A stretch of DNA of 12,405 nt from JALZAA01 sp046724655 (GCA_046724655.1 JBKOWY010000202.1:1-12405); one strand, 5' to 3'; shown: positions 1-6,763, counted from the stretch's first letter. The notes: generated from the letters alone by a model not told the origin. Numbers and translations are program-made.

Positions 1-534
1 ATGATCCTGCTCGGCGCCGGCCTCGGCCTCACCAGCGCACCCGCCACCGAGGCCATCATGGGCGTCGTCCCCAAGGAGAAGGCCGGCATCGGCTCGGCCA
101 TGAACGACGCCACCCGGGAACTCGGCGGCACGCTGGGCGTCGCGGTCATCGGCAGCGTCTTCGCCTCCCTCTACGCCGCCCGACTCGCCCTCCCCGCCGG
201 GCTCCCGGCCCAGGCAGCGCAGGCTGCTCGCGAGTCCGTCGGTGGCGCGTTCATCGCCGCCCGGAACGTCGCCGACGCCGGACTCGGTCCCCTCGCCGCG
301 CAGCTCAAGGCCACGGCGTCAGCGGCGTTCTTCGACGGCTTCGCCGCCGGCTGCCTGGTTGCGGCCGGGATCGCCGCCGCCGGTGCCATCGCCGCAGCCG
401 TATTGCTTCCCGCGCAGCCGATCGTGGCCCACGACCAACCCTCACCCGACACGGCCGCGGCTGAGAAGCTCGACGTCAACCGTTGGAGGGCTCGCACTCC
501 ACCTGTCGCTACTGCGCCAAACCGGAATGAGTGA
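1..534 (+). CDS. MFS drug exporter, DHA2 (EmrB/QacA-like), C-terminal part
   Basis: This is the last 177 residues of a proton-driven multidrug efflux permease of the 14-helix DHA2 branch. The gene runs off the left edge, so the ATG at position 1 is almost certainly internal. The visible part begins in a membrane segment with GLGLTSAPATEAIMG, continues through the conserved KAGIGSAMNDATRELGG loop and the helix LGGTLGVAVIGSVFASLY (about residues 41-58), and has a final helix near residues 109-136 before a hydrophilic tail of about 40 residues. This order is characteristic of the C-terminal end of EmrB/QacA transporters, which sit in the cytoplasmic membrane and export hydrophobic or cationic drugs. 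The stop lies 26 bp inside the 3' end of the convergent AraC-type gene. Family assignment is strong; the substrate cannot be read from this piece. Confidence 0.88.
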   Translation: MILLGAGLGLTSAPATEAIMGVVPKEKAGIGSAMNDATRELGGTLGVAVIGSVFASLYAARLALPAGLPAQAAQAARESVGGAFIAARNVADAGLGPLAAQLKATASAAFFDGFAAGCLVAAGIAAAGAIAAAVLLPAQPIVAHDQPSPDTAAAEKLDVNRWRARTPPVATAPNRNE

Positions 535-1369
535 GCTCGAGGGATCCCAGCGAGAGGTCCCCGGGGGTCCGTCCCAAGAAGCGTCGCGCGACCCGGGTGA
601 GGTGGGGTTGGTCGGCGAACCCGGCCATGGCCGCAGCAGTTGCAGTGGGCGCGTGGGGAAGCCATGCGATCGCCCGCGACAGGCGTGTCCAGAGCCGCAA
701 CTGCGTCAGTGGCACCCCGACCTCTGTGTGCGCCAGAGCCCGCAGCCGCGACGGAGAAAGGCCAACCTCTCCGGCCAGGACATCCAGCCGACCCGCGTCG
801 GGCAGCGCATCGATCACGAAGGCCAGCCGTGAATCGATCAGGCCGATGCGCCCCACCAACGGGGCGAGTTCGACCATCGCCGTCGAAAGGTCGGTCCCGC
901 TGTCGACGTCGAGAGCATCGAGTAGGCGCCGAGCGGAGGCGGCCCCGATTATCCGTGGTCTCATGCTGTCGGGCCGGCCCGACCTCCAGGCGTTCGCGTA
1001 CACGGCGACGTGCGGGCCGTCAGTGGCGGACCGATACTGACTTTGCGGAGGGAGCAGCACTCCCTCCTTTTGCACGCGCACCGCGTCGTCGGCAATGACA
1101 GTGATGGTCCCGCCGTCGACCGGCAGAAGCAGTGTCCACGCCGGGTGCGCGTGGGGGGCGGAAACCCGGGCGGACGTCGTTTCGGAGAACACGCTCAACT
1201 CACGAGAGCCCGCAAAGGTCACTTGGCGAAGCTTCCTCTCCAAGCGCCAGAAGGTCGGCCCGTTCCCGCCGGAGTCCCACCCCTGCTGTGAGTTGTCGAC
1301 TCCCCACAATGAGCGTTCGACTGCCGGGAGGATGGCGGTGCGCCGCTGCGATGACAGCTCCGTGGCCAT
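509..1369 (-). CDS. AraC-family transcriptional regulator
   Basis: A one-domain-plus-sensor regulator. The first half carries a cupin-like AraC ligand-binding region, seen as the HAHPAWTLLLPVDGG stretch and the following beta-rich LLPPQ segment. The last ~100 residues hold the double helix-turn-helix, with LAGEVGLSPSRLRALAHTEVG as first HTH, then RLSRAIAWL and AAAMAGFADQPHLTRVARRFLGRTPG as the second, ending in the usual family signature. The open frame extends upstream to a TTG at 1432 (307 aa), but I prefer the ATG at 1369 (286 aa): a GGAG lies 9 nt before it and the longer form would run into the divergent promoter region. It is convergent with the MFS exporter, with which it may be functionally linked, and divergent from an HxlR gene. 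Whether it activates the exporter is inference. Confidence 0.85.
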   Translation of the reverse strand: MATELSSQRRTAILPAVERSLWGVDNSQQGWDSGGNGPTFWRLERKLRQVTFAGSRELSVFSETTSARVSAPHAHPAWTLLLPVDGGTITVIADDAVRVQKEGVLLPPQSQYRSATDGPHVAVYANAWRSGRPDSMRPRIIGAASARRLLDALDVDSGTDLSTAMVELAPLVGRIGLIDSRLAFVIDALPDAGRLDVLAGEVGLSPSRLRALAHTEVGVPLTQLRLWTRLSRAIAWLPHAPTATAAAMAGFADQPHLTRVARRFLGRTPGDLSLGSLELTHSGLAQ

Positions 1370-1415
1370 CTGCACTCGCTCCACAGGTGAATGGGGTACC
1401 ACGGAGACTATTCTA

Positions 1416-1432
1416 TTGATACTAGTTGTCAA
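1416..1432. promoter_or_regulatory. inverted repeat, candidate operator between AraC and HxlR genes
   Basis: TTGATA-CTAGT-TGTCAA is an imperfect inverted repeat (half-sites TTGATA and, on the other strand, TTGACA; 5 of 6 match, 5-bp spacer). It lies in an AT-rich island within GC-rich DNA and overlaps the proposed -35 of the HxlR gene, as expected of an autoregulatory site for a dimeric winged-helix protein. Which of the two divergent regulators binds it is not visible. Confidence 0.4.
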
Positions 1433-1460
1433 CCCGTTGTCTGCTGATATTGTTCATGTG
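1426..1460 (+). promoter_or_regulatory. candidate promoter giving a leaderless HxlR transcript
   Basis: TTGTCA (1426-1431) and TATTGT (1448-1453) are separated by 16 nt and resemble -35 and -10 elements. A start point 7 nt after the -10 falls on the GTG at 1460 itself, and no Shine-Dalgarno precedes that GTG, so a leaderless mRNA is plausible. An ATG at 1456 is followed at once by TGA, so it cannot be the start. Confidence 0.35.
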
Positions 1461-2137
1461 TGACCCGAGCCACTCGAACCTACGGTCACTACTGCATGCT
1501 CGCCCGAGCCCTCGAGCGGATCGGCGACCGCTGGACCCTGCTGGTGATTCGCGACCTCGTCAGTGGTCCCCAGCGGTTCACCGATCTGATGGATCGTCTC
1601 GTCGGGATCACACCCAAGACCCTGACCCAGCGTCTCCGCAGCCTCGAGGAGGACGGCCTCATCGCCGCTGACCGCGAACCGGGACGGCGCGAGGTCTGGT
1701 ATCGCCTCAGCCCGGCCGGTCTCGACGTGCTCCCTGCGGTCGAAGAACTGGTGTTGTTTGGCGCGCGCCATTCGGCGCGGCCGCCGCAACCGGGCGAAGC
1801 GATCCACCCCGAGCACCTGCTCCAACCGCTTCGGATCCACCTCGACCGCGAACACATCCAGGCCGGCCCGGTCCGCTGGGTCATTCGCTTCGTGGACGAC
1901 AGCTCCTACGTCTTCGCCCACGACGGGGATCGCTGGAACTTCGCCCGGGGCGACACCGCCGACCCGGACATTTTCCTCACCACGACACGCGCCGCCTTCG
2001 CCACGTTCCTCACCACACCAGCGCCCCAGCGCTCCATCGAACAACCAGATCTCGAGATCGTCGGCGGACGTCGTGCTATCCGCACCTTCATGAAGGCCAT
2101 CGAGACCTTCCCCGCCGGCGCGCCAAGCGCGGCATGA
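1460..2137 (+). CDS. HxlR-family winged-helix regulator with SCP2-like ligand domain
   Basis: Residues 1-100 are a typical HxlR (DUF24) DNA-binding domain: the YGHYCMLARALERIGDRWTLL opening (split: YGHYC at 8-12, ERIGDRWTLL at 19-28), GPQRFTDL recognition region, ITPKTLTQRLRSLEEDGLI helix and the WYRLSPAG wing. Cys12 is at the conserved position used for redox sensing in some family members. Residues 130-215 form an alpha/beta extension with DPDIFLTTTRAAFATFL and a closing EIVGG segment, resembling an SCP2 sterol-carrier fold; such fusions are common in actinobacteria and suggest a hydrophobic ligand. The start is a GTG with no ribosome-binding site. It is followed, 179 bp on and in the same direction, by two hydrolases it may control. 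Confidence 0.88.
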   Translation: MTRATRTYGHYCMLARALERIGDRWTLLVIRDLVSGPQRFTDLMDRLVGITPKTLTQRLRSLEEDGLIAADREPGRREVWYRLSPAGLDVLPAVEELVLFGARHSARPPQPGEAIHPEHLLQPLRIHLDREHIQAGPVRWVIRFVDDSSYVFAHDGDRWNFARGDTADPDIFLTTTRAAFATFLTTPAPQRSIEQPDLEIVGGRRAIRTFMKAIETFPAGAPSAA

Positions 2138-2236
2138 CCGCCCCGGCAGATCGGCCTTCTGCTGCAGATCGATCAGTCGTTTCGTTCAAGACAGGACCCA
2201 GCCCGCGAAGCGATGCTCGGTGCGGAGGTGGTCGTC

Positions 2237-2252
2237 GTCCGCCGAGGCGGAC
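2237..2252. repeat. perfect palindromic element upstream of the first hydrolase
   Basis: GTCCGCC-GA-GGCGGAC has perfect 7-bp arms and a 2-bp centre. It sits 64 bp before the ATG at 2317, in a 179-bp gap that otherwise shows nothing recognisable. The loop is too short for a stable RNA hairpin and there is no following T-run, so a protein-binding site is likelier than a terminator; function unproven. Confidence 0.3.
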
Positions 2253-2316
2253 AATTGCGCGCGACTGCCATACAGCTCTCCGAGCACAGGGAACGCGACT
2301 TCGAAGGTAGATAGCC

Positions 2317-3219
2317 ATGGCAGAGGCCAGCCCAGAGGCGTTGGTTACAAGTAACCAGGTACTGAGCCCAAACGGTCGGCTCCATGTTTCCGATCGTTCC
2401 GGGGTCGACCCGGCGCTCGTGCTCATGCACGGATTTCCCGATGACTCACGAATCTATGACCGTCTGGCTCCTCTGCTTGGCCCACGGCGCGTGGTCACTT
2501 TCGATTTCGCGGGGTATGGGCGCTCGGAGCGCACCGATCCCGGCGTCCTCGAATCCGGGCACCATGCCGACGAGCTCGGCGCGGTGCTCGACGCGCTCGA
2601 GCTCGCGCACGTCAGGCTGGTCGCCCACGACGCTTCGGGCCCCGTCGCGATCGACTACGCCGTCAGCCACGCCGACCGGGTCTCTCAACTGATCCTGCTC
2701 GATACCTTTTACGGGCGCGCACCGACGCTGCGACTTCCGGAGATGATCCGGCTGCTTGCGGATCATCACCTCGCGCCGCTTGCAGACGCGATGCTCGATG
2801 ACCCAAACCAGCGCTTGTGGCTGTTGCAGCACACCGCGCGGCGATTTGGGGGTGACCCCAACGACCCGAGCGGGGTCGAGGTCACCTCCGTCTTGCCCCA
2901 ATTCTTCGGGGACGGCACGACCCCGGATGCGCTGGTCGCCATCCGTGCCTGGACCGGAGCATTGTTCGCAGACCTCGACCGCCAAGACGAAGCCATCTCT
3001 GAGGGGCGCCTCGCTGCCCTCGACGTGCCCGTCAGGTTGTTGTTCGGCGCTCGCGACGAGTATTTGAGTCCCGATCTGGCTCGTCACCTTGCCGGTCTGT
3101 TTCGCCGCGCCGACGTGCGCATTATCGAGGGCGCCGCGCACTGGCCTCAGTGGGATCAACCCGAGACCGTGGCCCGCCTGATCGAGAGGGGTGATGTCGT
3201 CGCACGGACTCGAGAATGA
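2317..3219 (+). CDS. alpha/beta hydrolase with Asp nucleophile (HDASGP type)
   Basis: A 300-residue alpha/beta-hydrolase-fold enzyme of the branch containing haloalkane dehalogenases and epoxide hydrolases. The oxyanion loop is HGFP (38-41), the nucleophile elbow is VAHDASGP with Asp105, the acid is likely Asp247 (GARDEYL) and the base His275 (GAAHWPQ). A second acidic candidate, Asp129 (LLDTFY), sits after strand 6, the position used by HLD-II dehalogenases. The cap covers about residues 135-230. The Trp that follows the nucleophile in classical dehalogenases is Ala here, so calling it a dehalogenase is not justified; an ester, epoxide or C-X substrate is open. GAAGG lies 9 nt before the ATG. 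It overlaps the next hydrolase by 26 bp, implying one transcript, and has a paralogue at 7351-8247. Confidence 0.85.
   Translation: MAEASPEALVTSNQVLSPNGRLHVSDRSGVDPALVLMHGFPDDSRIYDRLAPLLGPRRVVTFDFAGYGRSERTDPGVLESGHHADELGAVLDALELAHVRLVAHDASGPVAIDYAVSHADRVSQLILLDTFYGRAPTLRLPEMIRLLADHHLAPLADAMLDDPNQRLWLLQHTARRFGGDPNDPSGVEVTSVLPQFFGDGTTPDALVAIRAWTGALFADLDRQDEAISEGRLAALDVPVRLLFGARDEYLSPDLARHLAGLFRRADVRIIEGAAHWPQWDQPETVARLIERGDVVARTRE
2343..2356. promoter_or_regulatory. palindrome GGTTAC-AA-GTAACC inside the start of the hydrolase gene
   Basis: Perfect 6-bp arms around AA, lying 26 nt after the ATG at 2317. Its core TTACAAGTAA matches, on the other strand, TTACTTGTA at 6561-6569 in the promoter region of the second HxlR gene. 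A regulator site placed just inside the coding region is the simplest reading; chance remains possible. Confidence 0.35.
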
Positions 3220-4078
3220 GCGTTATCCGATTGGGGAGGCGAACTACTTCGTTAGCCGGGACGGCTCCGGTCCCGCCGTCCTGCTGTTGCACGGCTTCCC
3301 GGAGACGCACGCCTGCTGGGATCGGATCGCTCCCCGCCTGGCCGAAGCTCATCGCATCGTCGCCCCGGATTTGCGTGGCTACGGCGCCTCCGAGGCGCCG
3401 TCAGGCGGGCCGCGGGGTGAGGGGTACTCGAAACGAGAGATGGCCGCGGAACTCGTCAAGCTGATGGCAGGCCTGGGTCACGAGCGCTTCGCGGTGGTCG
3501 GTCATGACCGCGGCGCTCGGGTCGCCTACCGGCTAGCGCTCGACCATCCTCAGCGGATCACTCGCGTGGCGCTGCTCAACGTCGTGCCTACCATCGACCA
3601 GTTCGAGCGAATGGTCGCGGGCCCGTCGCTTGGCTACTGGCCGTGGTTCCTGCTCGCGCAGCCCGAGCCGTTCCCGGAGCGGGTGTTGCTCGCCGAACCG
3701 GGCGCTTTGTTGGACCACGTCTTCGCCACCTGGCCGAGCAATCCGAAAACGATCACTGCGGAGCAACGCGACGCTTATCTACAGGCGCTGACGCCCTCGA
3801 CCGCAGCAGCGATGTGCGCCGACTACCGCGCAAGCTTTCATCTCGATCGCGAGCACGAGGCCGACGATCGCGCCGCTGGGGTCCGCATCACCTGTCCAGC
3901 ACTGCTTGTGATCGGCGAGGACGAGACACAGCTCGCAGACGCAGCCGACGTCTGGCGGGCGTGGGCCGAGGACCTAACAGCAAGACAAGTTCCCGGTGGC
4001 CACTTCATCCCCGAAGAAGCGCCCGAAGAGCTCTCCGAGATCCTTAGCGACTTCCTCGACGGGAGCGAGGACCGATAG
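3194..4078 (+). CDS. alpha/beta hydrolase, fluoroacetate/haloacetate dehalogenase-like
   Basis: A 294-residue enzyme closely following the haloacetate dehalogenase (DehH1/FAcD) layout: HGFPETH oxyanion loop, DLRGYG, the nucleophile elbow GHDRGAR (Asp105, with Arg106 and Arg109 matching the two carboxylate-binding arginines of fluoroacetate dehalogenase), ALDHP, cap motifs YWPWFLLAQPEP and CADYRAS (Tyr211), and the base in PGGHF (His270). Two changes stand out: the family acid after strand 6 is Asn129 (LLNVVPT), and the halide-pocket His of the YWHW motif is Pro150. A canonical acid after strand 7, Asp243 (GEDETQ), may substitute. So it may act on a carboxylate-bearing substrate without being a defluorinase. 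I prefer ATG 3194, 4 nt after GAGAGG; GTG 3191 is too close. It overlaps the previous gene by 26 bp and is probably co-translated with it. Confidence 0.85.
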   Translation: MSSHGLENERYPIGEANYFVSRDGSGPAVLLLHGFPETHACWDRIAPRLAEAHRIVAPDLRGYGASEAPSGGPRGEGYSKREMAAELVKLMAGLGHERFAVVGHDRGARVAYRLALDHPQRITRVALLNVVPTIDQFERMVAGPSLGYWPWFLLAQPEPFPERVLLAEPGALLDHVFATWPSNPKTITAEQRDAYLQALTPSTAAAMCADYRASFHLDREHEADDRAAGVRITCPALLVIGEDETQLADAADVWRAWAEDLTARQVPGGHFIPEEAPEELSEILSDFLDGSEDR

Positions 4079-4652
4079 CAGCCGGGCCGTCTCGCACCGA
4101 TGCTGACTGTCTGGACCGCTTCGACCGGGCATGACGGCCGCACGGGCTCGCCTGCCCGATCGTGGCAAGACCCTAGGCGTCCACTCGCGCGCAGCGCACA
4201 ACTTTGCCGATCGGTGCGCTTCGTCGGGCTGGCCTCGCGCGCGTCCTGGGTGCACATTCGGTCTTCGCGAAAGCGAGTCGACGGCAGGCTTCCGCCTCTC
4301 GTCCCGAGCGAGCGCGTCGTCGGGCGGACCGAAACGCCTTCTCTTCCTCAAGATCCAGGCACCTGGCCTGATCGAAGCGCTGGACGTCGCCGTCGTGGGA
4401 AACGCCATATTCCTCGAACTGCGGCGGGATGGCCGCCGATGGGCTCCGGCCAGGGTGTCGAATCTGCGCGCGCCGTTCGTGTCGGGTTAGAGGTCAGAGC
4501 CCCGGCCGGCGACCCGGACACGGCGGGGAATCCCGCGATCTCTTGGCATTCGCGGCGCGCGTGAGCGCCAGGGCCCAACCAGAGCCCCGCGTGCAGGGGA
4601 AGACTCTTGTTCCCTCCACGAGGCGGCGACATGACCTCGAGTTAGGAATCGA

Positions 4653-4708
4653 AGCTCATACGCTCGTCATGAGCTGACGAGTACAGAATGACGCGTCGTC
4701 ACATGAGC
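4653..4708. repeat. cluster of nested inverted repeats
   Basis: AGCTCAT (4653-4659) pairs with ATGAGCT (4669-4675). CTCGTCA-TGAGC-TGACGAG (4663-4681) is a perfect 19-bp inverted repeat. TGACG-CGT-CGTCA (4689-4701) reuses the same TGACG unit in the opposite order, and CATGAGC recurs at 4668-4674 and 4702-4708. Such density suggests tandem protein-binding sites for one dimeric regulator (TetR- or MarR-like spacing), or the relic of a mobile-element end. It is about 300 bp from the SDR start. Confidence 0.4.
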
Positions 4709-4849
4709 GAAGGCCGCTCCGAACCGGCGATAGGAGTGAGCCGCCGGCCGCACTCGCGGTGCTTTGTCTAGCGGACTATGAAAGGGCACTGGTCAGGCAA
4801 GCGATCAATCGTCCTTTGGGTGTTTGGCCAATCTCGAGCTCGGGGTAGC

Positions 4850-4864
4850 TGCGGCGCCGCCGCA
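4850..4864. repeat. short perfect hairpin repeat upstream of the SDR gene
   Basis: TGCGGC-GCC-GCCGCA has 6-bp perfect GC-rich arms and a 3-nt loop. There is no T-run after it, so it is not a classical intrinsic terminator; it could form a hairpin in a leader of the SDR mRNA or be a chance feature of GC-rich DNA. Confidence 0.25.
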
Positions 4865-4983
4865 CATTCGGATCGCGATGTCGAAGTACGCGGCCGTGGT
4901 GTGCCCGGCGTCGTGAGTAGCCGAATGATGCGATTCTTGCGTTCCGTCGGTCGTCAGCCGCGCCAACGATCAAAGGGGTTCCC

Positions 4984-5850
4984 ATGACTCTGAATTCGTC
5001 TTCGACCATCGTCGTCACCGGCGCCAGCAGCGGCATCGGCCAGGCGACCGCCCGGCTGCTCGCACGATCCGAGCATCACGTATACGCGGCTGCACGCCGC
5101 GAACGGGAGCTGCGAACGTTGGCCGACACAAATCCTGGCATCTCTGCGCTGCCTCTTGACGTGACTGACCCGAGCTCCATCGCTGCGGCCCAGAACCGAG
5201 TGCGCGTCGAGACCGCCGGGCGTGGCCCCGACGTCATCATCAACGCCGCGGGCGTCGCCACCCTCGGACCCGTCGAGGCGACTCCTGTCGACCAGATACG
5301 TCAGCAGTTCGAGGTCAACGTCCTGGGAGCGCTTGCCGTCACCCAGTCGTTCCTGCCCGACATGCGCGCCCGGCACGCCGGGCGCGTCGTCAATATCTCA
5401 AGCGTCCTTGGCCGATTCACGCTCCCGGGCACCGGCGCCTACGCGGCCAGCAAGTACGCCCTCGAAGCCGTCTCGGACGCGCTACGCGTCGAGCTGGCGC
5501 CGTTCGGCATTGCCGTTGTGGTCGTCGAGCCGGGCATTGCCGCCACCGCGCTGTTCGAGACTTCGACGACCGCTTCCCTCGACTACACCGGCACCAAGTC
5601 CGAATACCAGAGGTTGTTCGCCAGGGGCACCGGCCTCTCCACCAAGGTCACGAAGGCTGCTGTCCCCGCCCAGGAAGTCGCCAAGACCATCGCCCGAGCA
5701 GCGACCGCGCAGCGCCCCCGGGCCCGCTACATCACCGGTACCCGCAACAGCTTCAATGTCAAGCTCCTGACGAACGCACCGACTCGTGCAGTCGACAGGA
5801 TCAAGACTCGGCTGATGGAACTGGACAGCAGCGCCGTGGCGCAGAAATGA
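4984..5850 (+). CDS. short-chain dehydrogenase/reductase (classical SDR)
   Basis: A 288-residue NAD(P)-dependent oxidoreductase. The Rossmann start TGASSGIG (12-19), the basic AAARR (35-39) that favours NADP(H), LDVTD (58-62), NAAG (87-90), Asn112, Ser140 in NISS, the YxxxK pair Tyr153/Lys157 (AYAASK) and PGI (183-185) are all in place, giving the full Asn-Ser-Tyr-Lys tetrad. It is somewhat longer than the usual 250 residues, with a C-terminal extension after residue 225 as seen in SDRs acting on bulky or lipid-like alcohols and ketones. AAAGGGG (4972-4978) lies 5 nt before the ATG. The gene stands alone after a long non-coding stretch and converges on the second HxlR gene with only 18 bp between stops. 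The substrate is unknown. Confidence 0.92.
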   Translation: MTLNSSSTIVVTGASSGIGQATARLLARSEHHVYAAARRERELRTLADTNPGISALPLDVTDPSSIAAAQNRVRVETAGRGPDVIINAAGVATLGPVEATPVDQIRQQFEVNVLGALAVTQSFLPDMRARHAGRVVNISSVLGRFTLPGTGAYAASKYALEAVSDALRVELAPFGIAVVVVEPGIAATALFETSTTASLDYTGTKSEYQRLFARGTGLSTKVTKAAVPAQEVAKTIARAATAQRPRARYITGTRNSFNVKLLTNAPTRAVDRIKTRLMELDSSAVAQK

Positions 5851-5868
5851 CCCACTCGCGCATCGCAA

Positions 5869-6522
5869 TCACGTAACCACGGCCGGGGCGCGCGAAATCG
5901 AGGCAAGCAGGTGGCGCGCCTTTTCCCGATCGCCCGCCAGCGTCACGCGCTGCTTTGCGAGCGCGGCGTCGAGGCCGAGGCGCCCGAGGGCGAGGTCGGC
6001 CAGGGTCGTGGCGCGGACGGTGATCACGGCGATCGGATCCGTCGCCGCGCCTTGCCGGGGTTGCAGCCGCCCGTCGCGGACGTCGACGTGGACGACTTCC
6101 TCGTCCATGTGCAGCTCGAAGGTCGCATCTTCCACGTCGGGCACGGGGGACGTCACGGCGATGCCGAGGACGATCCACTCACCTCGTACCTCGTCGTCCT
6201 TGCGGGGTCGACCGAGCATGGTCATCCCCCACGTGGCCATCGCCGTCAGGATGCGCGCCAGCCCAAGGGCCTGATCCGTGAGCTCGTACACCGTCGAGGC
6301 TGCCGGCGGCGCCAGCGTCCGCTTCGAGACCATACCGACGCTCTCGAGGTTCTTGAGGCGGGTGGCGAGCACGTTGGGGCTGATGCCGGGCAGTCCGGCC
6401 ATGAGGTCGGTGAAGCGCCGGGGGCCGAGGAGAAGCTCCCGGGCGACCAGCAAGGTCCAGCGCTCGCCGATGATCTCGAGTGTTCGGGCCACGGGGCAGT
6501 ACTGCTCGTACGTACGGCTCAT
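5869..6522 (-). CDS. HxlR-family winged-helix regulator with SCP2-like ligand domain (second copy)
   Basis: A 217-residue regulator built like the one at 1460-2137. Its N-terminal domain has YEQYCPVARTLEIIGERWTL-type opening with Cys9, GPRRFTDLMAGLPGISPN, ATRLKNLESVGMV and the VYELTDQA wing. After residue 110 comes an alpha/beta domain (FELHMDEEVVHVDVRDG, then PIAVITVRATTLADLALGR and a closing VTLAGD) that resembles SCP2 sterol-carrier proteins, so a hydrophobic effector is likely. The ATG at 6522 is preceded only by a weak purine stretch. It is transcribed away from the reductase-hydrolase pair at 6764-8247, across a 241-bp region with an operator-like repeat, and so is the natural candidate regulator of that pair and of itself. 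Control of the convergent SDR gene is also possible. Confidence 0.9.
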   Translation of the reverse strand: MSRTYEQYCPVARTLEIIGERWTLLVARELLLGPRRFTDLMAGLPGISPNVLATRLKNLESVGMVSKRTLAPPAASTVYELTDQALGLARILTAMATWGMTMLGRPRKDDEVRGEWIVLGIAVTSPVPDVEDATFELHMDEEVVHVDVRDGRLQPRQGAATDPIAVITVRATTLADLALGRLGLDAALAKQRVTLAGDREKARHLLASISRAPAVVT

Positions 6523-6550
6523 GGCGCCAGCCTAGCCTGGGACTTCTGTC

Positions 6551-6568
6551 ACAAGAGTATTTACTTGT
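6551..6568. promoter_or_regulatory. inverted repeat ACAAG-N8-CTTGT, candidate HxlR operator
   Basis: Perfect 5-bp arms 18 bp end to end in an AT-rich island of the divergent intergenic region, 29 bp before the HxlR start. It overlaps a possible -10 for the minus-strand HxlR gene (TACTCT, 6554-6559 on the reverse strand) and the possible -35 of the plus-strand gene, the classic arrangement for a divergent autorepressor. It contains TTACTTGTA shared with the palindrome at 2343-2356. Confidence 0.45.
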
Positions 6569-6592
6569 ATTGTCGTACTGCTCAGTTAGAGT
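6565..6592 (+). promoter_or_regulatory. candidate promoter of the reductase-hydrolase operon
   Basis: TTGTAT (6565-6570) and TAGAGT (6587-6592) are 16 nt apart and would place transcription start near 6599, giving a leader of about 165 nt. The -35 overlaps the inverted repeat ending at 6568. Only the local sequence supports this. Confidence 0.25.
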
Positions 6593-6763
6593 TCCGAAAC
6601 ATGAGGCAGTGCCCGAACGTTACGGTCCCAGGCGCCATCTCCTACTCCGCGATCTGACGAGTCTGCCCCGAGAGCAGCCACCCGGCCGATGTCTAAGACG
6701 TCGCATTCCGGGAGCCTGGCGGGCGTCAATCAACCGCGATCCCTCTGACACAAGGAGCATCCC

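Larger units (their letters stand above)
4079..4983. other. 905-bp stretch without a recognisable gene
   Basis: All six frames are interrupted or give low-complexity Arg/Pro/Ser-rich products typical of antisense readings of GC-rich DNA. The longest frames (4100-4564 and 4131-4490 plus, 3974-4408 minus) show no motif I know. The stretch does hold an inverted-repeat cluster at 4653-4708 and a hairpin-forming repeat at 4850-4864. It may be a decayed gene region between two accessory blocks. Confidence 0.5.

Noticed and set aside
1370..1432. Upstream TTG start of the AraC-type gene at 1432
   Set aside because: It would place the start codon inside the divergent operator-like repeat. ATG 1369 has a GGAG at proper distance, and the extra 21 residues carry no family feature.
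2237..2252. Palindrome as terminator of the first HxlR gene
   Set aside because: A 2-nt loop cannot form a good RNA hairpin, it lies 100 bp after the stop and has no U-run. It is kept only as a possible protein-binding site.
4131..4490. 119-codon frame in the gene-free stretch
   Set aside because: No ribosome-binding site, no recognisable motif, and overlapping frames of similar length on both strands. I see no support for a real gene.
5911..6657. 248-codon plus-strand frame opposite the second HxlR gene
   Set aside because: It is the antisense of a clear HxlR-SCP2 gene, with His/Gly/Arg-rich low-complexity translation.
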